Positions 1 to 7,477 of a stretch of DNA of 64,000 bases are shown one piece after another. The notes beneath the pieces are model-generated. The model searched no databases. It saw nothing but the letters and a program-made list of their open reading frames with translations, and was not told where the DNA came from. The translations under genes were made by a program, and so were the position numbers. This DNA is from Dyadobacter linearis (GTDB lineage: Bacteria; Bacteroidota; Bacteroidia; Cytophagales; Spirosomataceae): positions 806,001-870,000 of the forward strand of contig NZ_CAJRAU010000003.1 of the NCBI RefSeq assembly GCF_907165045.1, given 5' to 3'. Each line of letters begins with the position of its first letter. The stretch's first letter is position 1.

Positions 1-1060
1 ACCGATTGATCGCAGCTTCGTCTTTCGAAATAATAGCTTCTGAGTGCCTGGAAGAATGCTCCCGGATATGTTCCAGAGCTTCATCCAGCCCATTTACTAC
101 TTTTACCGAACATTTATAGTCAAGAAATTCCCTTCCAAAATCCTCCTGAGTCGCGTGTTGCAGTAATGGGTATTCTATTTCAGCAAAAATGGGATAAGAA
201 ATTTCATCAGCGAAAACTTCAACATTCCATTTGATGAATTCTTGTTTTAGTTTCGGTAAGAATTCTTTTGCAACTTCCTGATCCACCAAAATCGTATCCA
301 GCGAATTACAAACCGAAGGCCGAGAAACTTTTGCATTTACCACGATCGCAGCGGCTTTTTCGAGGTCGCCTGTTTTCTCCACGTAAGTATGACAAACCCC
401 CGCGCCGGTTTCGATAGTAGGTACCAACGAATTTTCACGAACGAACTTAATCAGACCTTCTGAGCCTCTCGGGATAATAATATCAACGTACTTGGTAGCA
501 GTCAGCAATTCGCTCACAAACTTCCGGTCCGTTGGCAGCAACATTACAGCCGGCGTCGGTACGCCAAATTTGGCCAGACTTTCATGTATCAGTCCGACCA
601 GAAGTACATTAGAATAGTGGGCTTCCTTTCCACCTTTCAGCACGCACGCATTTCCCGAACGCAAACACAGCGCCGCTACATCCAGGGTCACATTCGGCCG
701 CGATTCATATATCACACCCACAACACCAAGCGGAACTGCGATTTTTTGCAAAGAAAGCCCCTGCTCGATCGTCCGCTCCAACAATACCTCCCCGGCCGGG
801 TCTGGCAGTGCTGCCACATCACGAAGACTTTGTGCAAGTCCCTGAATGCGTTTTTCGTTGAGCAAAAGCCGGTCCTTTTTAGGATCCGCATCGTCCATTA
901 CATCCAGATCCTTTTTATTTTCAGCGATGATCCGGGCAGTATTTTCAAGTACTCTCGCCGCCAGATCTTCCAGCATTTCAGATTTGCGCGCATCTTCCAG
1001 GTTACGGATTTGCGTCGCTGCTTTCTGAGTTTCTTGTAATAAAGGTAAAATCGAGTCCAT
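1..1060 (-). CDS. proA: Glutamate-5-semialdehyde dehydrogenase (gamma-glutamyl phosphate reductase), 3' end cut by window edge
   Basis: NADPH-dependent reduction of gamma-glutamyl phosphate to glutamate semialdehyde, step 2 of proline synthesis in the cytoplasm. Translating the minus strand from the ATG gives MDSILPLLQETQKAATQIR, then about 353 residues with no stop. Visible family signatures are VIYESRPNVTLDVAALCLRS and the catalytic-cysteine segment SRPSVCNSLDT. Family length is about 400-420 residues, so only the C-terminal tail is outside the window. The ATG overlaps the proB stop by one base (TAATG), which implies translational coupling and a proB-proA operon. Identity is certain from the motifs; only the end is unseen. 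Confidence 0.95.
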   Translation of the reverse strand, partial: MDSILPLLQETQKAATQIRNLEDARKSEMLEDLAARVLENTARIIAENKKDLDVMDDADPKKDRLLLNEKRIQGLAQSLRDVAALPDPAGEVLLERTIEQGLSLQKIAVPLGVVGVIYESRPNVTLDVAALCLRSGNACVLKGGKEAHYSNVLLVGLIHESLAKFGVPTPAVMLLPTDRKFVSELLTATKYVDIIIPRGSEGLIKFVRENSLVPTIETGAGVCHTYVEKTGDLEKAAAIVVNAKVSRPSVCNSLDTILVDQEVAKEFLPKLKQEFIKWNVEVFADEISYPIFAEIEYPLLQHATQEDFGREFLDYKCSVKVVNGLDEALEHIREHSSRHSEAIISKDEAAINR

Positions 1061-2130
1061 TAGAGCAATACGATATCGTTAGCGTGAGCCACTTCAAAAT
1101 TCATTGTTTTCAGGTTCTGGCGAATCGCGGTAGAGGTTTCTCTGGCGCGCGCCACGGCGATCATTTCTTCGGCCGCCGAGTATATTTCAATGATTTCGCC
1201 AGACTCAAAATCACCTGTAACTTCGGTTACCCCCACAGCCAGCAGACTTTTCCTTTTCGAAAGTGCTTTCGATGCACCTTCATCGATCTGCAACCGTCCC
1301 GAAACAAGTCCTCCGCTTCCAAGCCATCTGTTCCGTGCTGAAAGTGTGCTTTTTCCAGGTGTGATTAAAGTTCCAGCGTCTCCATTCAAAGCCCGCAGCA
1401 ATTCATTCTTTGCATTCATTCCAAAAATAACCACCCTGATCGCCATACGCGCGGCCAGTTTTGCAAAAGTCAGCTTGGAGGCCATTCCGCCTAATCCCAG
1501 GAATGATTTGTCTGTTTTAACAAATTTAAAAACCTCGTTCACATTCGATACGTTCCTCAGTATCTGCCCCTCTTCATCTAGTAACCCACCCACGGAAGTG
1601 CAGAACATCAGCGATTCGGCACCGAAACCAACTGCCAGTAAAGTTGCCAGTTCGTCGTTGTCGGAAAATTTGAGTTCCCGGTCGCTGACCACGTCATTTT
1701 CATTTACAATGGGGATAATATCGTTTTCCCAGAGCTCTTCAAAAGTTTCTTTGAGTTGCAGGAATTTGTCCCGGTTTGCGAAATGCTGCCTTTCACAAAG
1801 ACTTTGGGCTATAAATATATGTTTGGGCGCAAAATAGCTGGCATACAAACCCACCAGCAGCGGGTTACCAACCGAGGCGGCCGCCTTCCGCTGCGTCATC
1901 GTTCCTTTATAATTCCGGATATAAGCTTTCCCTGCTCCTACTGCGCCGGAGGAAACAATGATTATGCGGTATTGAGCGTGGATTTCGGAAACCTGTCTGG
2001 CTATTTCTGAGATTTTACCATTGTCCGGCTCTCCCGAAGGCAGCGTAATCGACGCGGTTCCAAATTTGATGACAAGAATGGGTTTCGACACTTCTGGATT
2101 CAAAAAGCAGCATTCACTTGGGCGAAGCAA
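1060..2130 (-). CDS. proB: Glutamate 5-kinase with C-terminal PUA domain
   Basis: ATP-dependent phosphorylation of glutamate, the first and usually proline-inhibited step of proline synthesis. An amino-acid-kinase domain fills about residues 17-260 (VIKFGTASI near the N-terminus, SSGAVGAGK, then IPIVNENDVVS), followed by a PUA-like domain to the end. At 356 residues it is the full-length PUA-containing form. The first 13 residues precede the usual family start; a GTG at 2091 would give VSKPILVIKFGTAS and fits relatives better, so the true start may be 2091. It lies first in an operon with proA, joined by a one-base stop/start overlap. Confidence 0.94.
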   Translation of the reverse strand: MLRPSECCFLNPEVSKPILVIKFGTASITLPSGEPDNGKISEIARQVSEIHAQYRIIIVSSGAVGAGKAYIRNYKGTMTQRKAAASVGNPLLVGLYASYFAPKHIFIAQSLCERQHFANRDKFLQLKETFEELWENDIIPIVNENDVVSDRELKFSDNDELATLLAVGFGAESLMFCTSVGGLLDEEGQILRNVSNVNEVFKFVKTDKSFLGLGGMASKLTFAKLAARMAIRVVIFGMNAKNELLRALNGDAGTLITPGKSTLSARNRWLGSGGLVSGRLQIDEGASKALSKRKSLLAVGVTEVTGDFESGEIIEIYSAAEEMIAVARARETSTAIRQNLKTMNFEVAHANDIVLL

Positions 2131-2202
2131 TGCCTGGTAGTAGATTTTGAGCTAAAATTAAATCATTTCCAATGAAATGGCGCATTTACTTTGCTATACG
2201 AT

Positions 2203-2805
2203 TCATGAGATCGGAGTTCCGTCAAACCTTACCTTCACTTTTAAAGCATTACTGAGAAGGTCCAGGTATTCGTCCCGCGGAATTTCAACAGCCCCGTAAC
2301 GAAGTACGTTATCATTGATAAACTGTGTATCCAGCAATGCAAAGCCATTTAGTTTCAATATCTGGATTAAATAATGGAAAGCTACCTTGGATGCATTACT
2401 CTCGATCGTAAACATGGATTCACCAAAGAATACGCCGTTAATCGAAACCCCGTAAAGTCCGCCTACGAGCCGGTTCTCCCGGTAAGCTTCCACGCTGTGG
2501 GCATATCCATATCTATGCAATTCTGTGTAGCTGGCAATAATATCTTCCGAAATCCACGTGCCGCTTTCCTTTGCCCGGGGCCCCGAACAACCTCTCATTA
2601 CACCTTCGAAATCCGTATTTACGCGAATTTCAAAATGATTCCTGTTTATAACCGGCCGGAGAGACTTGGAAGGTTTATAGTTTTCAAATGGGATAATAGC
2701 CCTGGGGTTGGGTGAATACCAGTAAATTGTTCCATCCGGCTCGGCCATAGGAAATATTCCATTGATATAACCGTTTAGAATATCATCCGGATTTAAAGCT
2801 GACAT
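2203..2805 (-). CDS. aat: Leucyl/phenylalanyl-tRNA--protein transferase
   Basis: Transfers Leu or Phe from tRNA to N-terminal Arg or Lys of proteins, marking them for the ClpS/ClpAP N-degron pathway in the cytoplasm. The 200-residue protein has the family run in order: YWYSPNPRAIIPFE near residue 30, TWISEDI near 100, AHSVEAY with GGLYGVSINGVFFGESMF near 117-145, and LLDTQFINDN near 170. Length is normal for the family. It stands alone on the minus strand, with the proline genes downstream and the arginine cluster divergent from it. Confidence 0.93.
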   Translation of the reverse strand: MSALNPDDILNGYINGIFPMAEPDGTIYWYSPNPRAIIPFENYKPSKSLRPVINRNHFEIRVNTDFEGVMRGCSGPRAKESGTWISEDIIASYTELHRYGYAHSVEAYRENRLVGGLYGVSINGVFFGESMFTIESNASKVAFHYLIQILKLNGFALLDTQFINDNVLRYGAVEIPRDEYLDLLSNALKVKVRFDGTPIS

Positions 2806-3133
2806 GAGGTAGGTTTAAGTGTGTTTGAGATAAAACTTTTATCGAAACCGAACCATAAAAATATATCTTCTGTTTCTTTGGAGTGATAATTTTTTTTTCA
2901 AAATTTGCACCCTATTAGACTCCATTGACAGTCAAATGAATAGCAACGGCACATATACTGTTCTTCATACTACGCCTTTTCGATTCAGGTCCCCCCGGAC
3001 CGCATAATTCTATTTTACCTACGTGGTAAATCTTTTATACCCCCCGTTTTCTTTCTTATAGTTCAAAACGTCCCATCGTTTTTAATCTGGGTATATTAAT
3101 TATTGTTTCGAATTTTTGTCAGAATCGCCATCA
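2806..3133. other. Divergent intergenic region between aat and the arginine cluster
   Basis: A 328-base gap with no credible ORF. It is AT-rich with a C-rich patch. Two short inverted repeats are visible: GGTCC-CCCC-GGACC at about 2988-3001, and TTTACC-TACGT-GGTAAA at 3014-3030. The second has the shape of a regulator operator and lies about 100 bases before the first arginine-cluster gene. A sequence AAAATTTGCACC near 2898 resembles the promoter core seen before glmM and carA but has A instead of T at its first base. No regulator can be named from this. Confidence 0.45.
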
Positions 3134-3859
3134 ATGAAAAATACCGAAGTAGTGGGCAGTAAGTTTATAGTACAGGCTGCCAATGAAAATCACCTCAGTT
3201 TTGCAGAAACTATTTGTGCAGAAATGGAGGAAAGCGCTAAAAAGCGTGGTACCGGTATAGCCAAACGTTCTCCGGTGTACATCATGGAAAAAATGGTGGA
3301 GGGTAAGGCGATCATCGCGACTACCGATACAGGCGAATGGGTTGGTTTTTGTTATATAGAAACCTGGGAGCACGGAAAGTTCGTAGCCAACTCAGGGCTG
3401 ATCGTACATCCTGATTTTCGTAACAGCGGAATGGCGAAAGCGATCAAGCAAAAAGCATTTGAATTATCCCGTAAAAAATATCCTGACGCGAAAATAATCG
3501 GCATTACGACCAGTTTGCCGGTGATGAAGATCAACTCGGACCTGGGTTATGAACCAGTTACATTCAGCGAATTACCTGCCGATGATGCATTCTGGAAAGG
3601 TTGCGCAAGTTGCGTTAACTATGATGTACTGACGCGCACTGGCAGAAAACACTGTCTGTGTACTGGAATGATGTACGATCCTGTTGAAAAGGAGCCAGCT
3701 GCGGTGAAAGCCGGCAATGTGGTTGAGGAAAAACATTCCTGGGATTTCCTGAAAGAATCGGGTCTTTACGAGCGCTGGATGCGTATCAAGCAACGCATTT
3801 TGTTGCGAAGGGAAGAACGCGCTAAAAAGAAAAACGCCGGGGCATTGCTTGTACATTAG
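3134..3859 (+). CDS. GNAT-family acyltransferase, candidate glutamate N-acyltransferase of the arginine pathway
   Basis: A single GNAT domain. Motif A is readable as GLIVHPDFRNSGMAKAI (about residues 88-104) with the acyl-CoA pyrophosphate loop R-N-S-G-M-A. I chose the ATG at 3134 (241 residues) over the TTG at 3116. After the GNAT core lies an unusual cysteine set, C157-x2-C160 and C174-x-C176, followed by a basic helix. Its position directly before argG, with no other argA/argJ-like gene in the cluster, suggests it supplies N-acylglutamate for arginine synthesis. That role is inference. Whether the donor is acetyl- or succinyl-CoA is not visible. Confidence 0.75.
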   Translation: MKNTEVVGSKFIVQAANENHLSFAETICAEMEESAKKRGTGIAKRSPVYIMEKMVEGKAIIATTDTGEWVGFCYIETWEHGKFVANSGLIVHPDFRNSGMAKAIKQKAFELSRKKYPDAKIIGITTSLPVMKINSDLGYEPVTFSELPADDAFWKGCASCVNYDVLTRTGRKHCLCTGMMYDPVEKEPAAVKAGNVVEEKHSWDFLKESGLYERWMRIKQRILLRREERAKKKNAGALLVH

Positions 3860-3895
3860 AGTACGGCATTCATTTACAGATTTCAGATATCTTTT

Positions 3896-3944
3896 AAATA
3901 CCTCGCCCGGCCGCCGTCACAAGCCCGAAGCGAGGTATTTTTTT
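3896..3944 (+). terminator. Terminator-like hairpin between the GNAT gene and argG
   Basis: AAATACCTCGC pairs with GCGAGGTATTT (11 bp, 23-base loop), followed by a seven-base T run. It would end or attenuate transcription from the GNAT promoter before argG, so argG probably also has its own promoter. Confidence 0.75.
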
Positions 3945-3947
3945 GTT

Positions 3948-3954
3948 TACTTTG
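3948..3954 (+). promoter_or_regulatory. Possible -7 box for argG
   Basis: TACTTTG lies just after the upstream terminator and 41 bases before the argG ATG. It is one base shorter than the Bacteroidetes TAnnTTTG consensus and has no clear -33 TTG, so support comes mostly from its position. Confidence 0.3.
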
Positions 3955-3995
3955 TACCTTCTATTTAAGAATCCAGTAAGAACAAGTTCAATATA

Positions 3996-5195
3996 ATGTC
4001 ACAGCCAAAAGTAGTACTAGCATTCAGTGGAGGATTAGATACCTCTTTTTGTGTAAAATATTTAGCCGAAGACAAAGGTTACGAAGTCCATTCAGTTTTG
4101 GTGGATACCGGCGGTTTTTCGGATGAAGAACTCAAAACCATTGAGGCAAATGCCTATTCTTTGGGTGTAAAAAAACACGCGACCATTTCGAAGACGAGCG
4201 AATATTACAATGATTGCATTAAGTATCTCATTTTTGGAAATATCCTTAAAAACAATACTTACCCGCTTTCAGTAAGTGCCGAACGCGTTTTTCAGGCGGT
4301 AGCGGTAGCTGAATATGCGAAGGAAATCGGTGCCAGCGCGATTGCACACGGGAGTACCGGCGCAGGAAATGACCAGGTTCGTTTTGATATGGCATTTCGC
4401 ATTATCATCCCGGAAGCAGAAATCATTACGCCGATCCGCGACCTGAAACTCTCGCGCGAGGCTGAAATTGAATATTTGACCAAAAAAGGAGTTGGCCGCG
4501 AATGGGCCAAAGCCGCATATAGCATTAACAAAGGACTTTGGGGGACTTCGGTAGGTGGAAAAGAGACTTTAACTTCTGAACAATACCTCCCGGAATCTGC
4601 CTGGCCGACGCAAATTTCCAAAACCGAGCCAGAAAGAATTACACTTGAATTCGTGAAAGGCGAGCTGAAAGGAATTGCAGGCGAAAGTTTCGAAAATTCA
4701 GTGGAAGCAATTCAAAAGCTGGCTGCAATCGCGCAACCTTTTGGCATTGGCCGTGATATTCACGTGGGCGATACGATTATCGGTATCAAAGGTCGTGTAG
4801 GTTTTGAAGCTGCGGCACCACTGATTATTATCAAAGCGCACCATACGCTGGAAAAACACGTATTGAGCGAGCAGCAGCTTTACTGGAAAGAGCAACTTTC
4901 GAACTGGTACGGAAGCTTGTTGCACAAAGGACAGTTTGTTGAGCCCGTAATGCGGAATATCGAAACTTTCCTGGCAGATACTCAGACGCACGTAACCGGC
5001 AAAGTGCATGTATATCTTGCGCCTTACCGTTTTCATGTGGAAGGAATTGAATCTCCATTCGACCTGATGTCGTCGAAATTCGGAAGCTATGGTGAAATGA
5101 ACAACGCCTGGACTGGCGACGATGTACGTGGTTTCTCGAAAGTAGCTTCGAACCAGGTGATGATTTATCAGAAAGTGACGGAATCGAATTTATAA
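3996..5195 (+). CDS. argG: Argininosuccinate synthase
   Basis: Condenses citrulline and aspartate with ATP to argininosuccinate, the penultimate arginine step. The N-terminal ATP-pyrophosphatase P-loop reads AFSGGLDTS (about residues 9-17). STGAGNDQVRFD near residue 120 and YSINKGLWGTSVGG near 170 are family segments. At 399 residues it has the usual length. It is preceded by a terminator hairpin and followed after 8 bases by the first toxin-antitoxin pair. argH is not in this window, so the last step must be encoded elsewhere. Confidence 0.97.
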   Translation: MSQPKVVLAFSGGLDTSFCVKYLAEDKGYEVHSVLVDTGGFSDEELKTIEANAYSLGVKKHATISKTSEYYNDCIKYLIFGNILKNNTYPLSVSAERVFQAVAVAEYAKEIGASAIAHGSTGAGNDQVRFDMAFRIIIPEAEIITPIRDLKLSREAEIEYLTKKGVGREWAKAAYSINKGLWGTSVGGKETLTSEQYLPESAWPTQISKTEPERITLEFVKGELKGIAGESFENSVEAIQKLAAIAQPFGIGRDIHVGDTIIGIKGRVGFEAAAPLIIIKAHHTLEKHVLSEQQLYWKEQLSNWYGSLLHKGQFVEPVMRNIETFLADTQTHVTGKVHVYLAPYRFHVEGIESPFDLMSSKFGSYGEMNNAWTGDDVRGFSKVASNQVMIYQKVTESNL

Positions 5196-5203
5196 TTTAA
5201 AAT

Positions 5204-5437
5204 ATGACGAAAATAGAACTCCAAAGCCAAATCCAACGGAAGGTCCAGGAATTACCTGCTGATGTTCTTCAAGAGCTTTATGAGTACATGGAGTCTATTT
5301 TAGAGAAAAGAAAACTGCAAGCCGATGTTAAGAACGGTTTGCAGAAATGGTGGAATGACATTGCTGATTTTTCTGACGATTATTTAACTCAACGTATCCA
5401 GCCTCCTCTCGATAAATCTGAAAATTTATTCGAATGA
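5204..5437 (+). CDS. Antitoxin of first VapBC-like pair (DUF2281-like small protein)
   Basis: A 77-residue helical acidic protein. An N-terminal segment (IQRKVQELPADVLQELYEYME) resembles the DUF2281-type antitoxin core of LP-x5-E-x2-x-Y/F-x-E. The C-terminal tail DKSENLFE would be the toxin-binding part. Its stop overlaps the start of the PIN toxin by four bases (ATGA), the classic toxin-antitoxin arrangement. It starts 8 bases after argG, so it is co-transcribed with the arginine genes. Assignment rests on size, order and overlap; sequence match to the family is loose. Confidence 0.72.
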   Translation: MTKIELQSQIQRKVQELPADVLQELYEYMESILEKRKLQADVKNGLQKWWNDIADFSDDYLTQRIQPPLDKSENLFE

Positions 5438-5841
5438 AATATTTGTTGGATACCAATATAGTGGCCTACATTATCAAAAAAAGGCCGATTGAAGTACTGC
5501 ATAAGTTGCAAACACTGGATTGGAGAGATATAGCAATTTCCTCTATTGTAGTTGCTGAACTTTGGTATGGTGTTGAAAAAAGTCAGCTAACGGAGCAGAA
5601 TAAGGCTGCCCTGGAAGCTTTTTTGAAACCGTTCACCATTATTGATTTCGATGAACAGGCAGCCGAAACTTATGCTTTGATAAGGGCTGATCTCGAAAGT
5701 AAAGGAAAGATAATCGGAGCAAATGATCTCCTGATCTCAGCGCATGCATTAAGTCATGAATTAATTTTGGTGACCAATAATGTCAAGGAATTCGAGAGAG
5801 TCGGTGGACTTAAAATTGAAAACTGGATTACAAATGACTAA
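5434..5841 (+). CDS. PIN-domain ribonuclease toxin, VapC family (first pair)
   Basis: A 135-residue PIN domain. Acidic metal-binding residues are D6 (LLDTNIVAY), E42 (VVAELWYG) and D98 (GANDLLISAHAL), with the C-terminal VTNNVKEF loop. VapC toxins cut RNA when freed from their antitoxin. Its last eight bases (ATGACTAA) contain the argC start codon, so toxin translation runs directly into argC. This places a toxin inside an amino-acid operon without interrupting it. PIN identity is sure; RNA target and toxicity are inferred. Confidence 0.85.
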   Translation: MKYLLDTNIVAYIIKKRPIEVLHKLQTLDWRDIAISSIVVAELWYGVEKSQLTEQNKAALEAFLKPFTIIDFDEQAAETYALIRADLESKGKIIGANDLLISAHALSHELILVTNNVKEFERVGGLKIENWITND

Positions 5842-6817
5842 CATCAATATTGGAATAATAGGCGCGGCGGGTTACACTGGCGGGGAGCTGATCAGAATTC
5901 TGATCAATCATCCGTTCGTTAATATTGCTTTCGCACATAGCAAAAGCCAGGCCGGAAAACCTGTTCATGAAACACATACCGATTTACTAGGCGATACCGA
6001 TCTGGTATTTTCCGGAGACGATACGCAGGAGCTGCTAGATCAACCGGGGTTAAATGCGATTTTCCTTTGCTCGGGCCACGGCGAATCGAAGAAATTCCTG
6101 GCAGCACACGCTCTCCCGGAAACAGTAAAAGTGATCGATCTGAGTACCGATTTTCGTGACGAGACAGAAGGATTTGTTTATGGATTGCCGGAACTTCAAA
6201 GAGGCGCGATAATTGGTGCGAGCAAAATCGCAAATCCCGGCTGTTTTGCTACAAGCATTGAACTGGCTATTCTACCGCTGGCTAATGCCGGTTTGATCAC
6301 AGACGATATTCACGTCAGCGCTGTTACGGGAAGTACAGGGGCCGGGCAGGCTTTGAGTGCGACGACGCATTTTAGTTGGAGAAATAATAATATCTCGATA
6401 TACAAGGCATTCACGCATCAGCATTTGACCGAAATAAAAATGAGCTTGGGCAAATTGCAGACTGGTTTTGACAAAGCCGTCAATTTTGTCCCCTATCGCG
6501 GAGATGTTACCAGAGGAATTATGGCGAATGTGTATACACCTTTCGAAGGAACTCTGGACGAAGCTAAAAGCATGTACAAAAGCTTTTACGAATCTCATCC
6601 ATTCACACACGTCAGCGATGTGCCGATAGATTTGAAACAAGTCATAAATACCAATAAATGTCTGCTGCACCTGGAAGTTCATGACGGACAACTGCTGATT
6701 TCGAGCATTATTGACAACTTGACCAAAGGCGCATCTGGGCAGGCAGTACAAAATATGAATATCGCATTCGGGTTGCCCGAAGACGCAGGTTTGAGGCTGA
6801 AAGCACCGGCTTTTTAA
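5834..6817 (+). CDS. argC: N-acyl-gamma-glutamyl-phosphate reductase
   Basis: NADPH-dependent reduction of N-acetyl- or N-succinyl-glutamyl phosphate to the semialdehyde. The ATG at 5834 gives MTNINIGIIGAAGYTGGEL, with the nucleotide-binding GAAGYTGGE at residues 10-18. An upstream start at 5780 would extend into the toxin and is rejected. Catalytic Cys137 lies in IANPGCFAT. The protein has 327 residues. Eight bases overlap the VapC stop, so it is likely translated by coupling from the toxin gene. argB, needed to make its substrate, is not in the window. Confidence 0.95.
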   Translation: MTNINIGIIGAAGYTGGELIRILINHPFVNIAFAHSKSQAGKPVHETHTDLLGDTDLVFSGDDTQELLDQPGLNAIFLCSGHGESKKFLAAHALPETVKVIDLSTDFRDETEGFVYGLPELQRGAIIGASKIANPGCFATSIELAILPLANAGLITDDIHVSAVTGSTGAGQALSATTHFSWRNNNISIYKAFTHQHLTEIKMSLGKLQTGFDKAVNFVPYRGDVTRGIMANVYTPFEGTLDEAKSMYKSFYESHPFTHVSDVPIDLKQVINTNKCLLHLEVHDGQLLISSIIDNLTKGASGQAVQNMNIAFGLPEDAGLRLKAPAF

Positions 6818-6827
6818 TGCAATTTCT

Positions 6828-6835
6828 TACTTTTG
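6828..6835 (+). promoter_or_regulatory. -7 promoter box ahead of second VapBC pair
   Basis: TACTTTTG matches the Bacteroidetes TAnnTTTG -7 element. A transcript would start near 6842, 26 bases before the antitoxin ATG. No TTG lies at the expected -33 spacing. It would give the second pair plus argD and argF' a promoter of their own. Confidence 0.45.
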
Positions 6836-6867
6836 TAAATGTGTGATCTGTTATAATTCGCGGCAAT

Positions 6868-7095
6868 ATGGATGATTTACTTCAAACATTTGATCAGTTG
6901 AATGAGCCGCACCGGAGGCAGCTGCTCGCCTATGCAGACACGCTTTTAATTCAACAAAAAGTGCGAAGACCTGAGGGGAATCTGTCTGTTTGGAAGGAAA
7001 AAATAAAAGATATATCCACTTGGACCGAGGAAGATATTGCTTCAATAACAGAAAATTCTAAAAACATTAATAAGTGGAAAGTTCCGGAATGGTGA
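6868..7095 (+). CDS. Antitoxin of second VapBC-like pair
   Basis: A 75-residue protein, unlike the first antitoxin in sequence. An N-terminal helical part (DQLNEPHRRQLLAYADTLL) is followed by a C-terminal stretch with STWTEEDIASITEN and ending NKWKVPEW, a tail pattern I associate with small Bacteroidetes antitoxins that precede PIN genes. Its stop overlaps the toxin ATG by seven bases. It follows argC after 50 bases and has a -7-like box in that gap. Function is inferred from arrangement. Confidence 0.72.
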   Translation: MDDLLQTFDQLNEPHRRQLLAYADTLLIQQKVRRPEGNLSVWKEKIKDISTWTEEDIASITENSKNINKWKVPEW

Positions 7096-7463
7096 TTGAC
7101 ACGGGAATATTCATTGAGTTTCTCCGAAAATCTGATAAGTCGAAAACTATTTTGGCGTCGTTACCAAACGACGCTTCTTTATTTGTATCTGCTGTAACTG
7201 TGTACGAACTTATGATGGGAGCTACAAACGATGACAAGAAAAAGGATGTCAAAATTCTCCTCGATGGAATCCCTGTACTTCCATTTACAGAGGAAGTTTC
7301 GCTGAATGCGGCCGAAATATACCATGATCTGCGAAGGCGGAATCTGATGATAGAGTTTCGGGACATATTTATTGCAGCTTCTGCAATCACATTTCATTTG
7401 CCAGTCAAAACAATAAATCTTGGGCATTTCCAAAGAATCCAGAATCTGGAACTTGCTTCTTAA
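7089..7463 (+). CDS. PIN-domain ribonuclease toxin, VapC family (second pair)
   Basis: With the ATG at 7089 (124 residues) the protein begins MVIDTGIFIEF, the normal PIN start; a GTG at 7074 would add five residues. Acidic residues are D4, E40 (TVYELMMG) and D92 (EFRDIFIAAS); the usual fourth position is N110 (INLGHF). It differs clearly from the first toxin in sequence, so this is an independent module and not a duplication. It ends 14 bases before argD, again keeping the arginine operon contiguous. Confidence 0.83.
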   Translation: MVIDTGIFIEFLRKSDKSKTILASLPNDASLFVSAVTVYELMMGATNDDKKKDVKILLDGIPVLPFTEEVSLNAAEIYHDLRRRNLMIEFRDIFIAASAITFHLPVKTINLGHFQRIQNLELAS

Positions 7464-7477
7464 ATATCACTATAAAA

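Noticed and set aside
1190-1837. A 215-residue plus-strand open frame opposite proB
   Set aside because: Serine-rich shadow of a strongly identified gene, with no motif.
2164-2179. CATTTC-CAAT-GAAATG hairpin after aat
   Set aside because: A six-base AT-rich stem without a T run; too weak to call a terminator.
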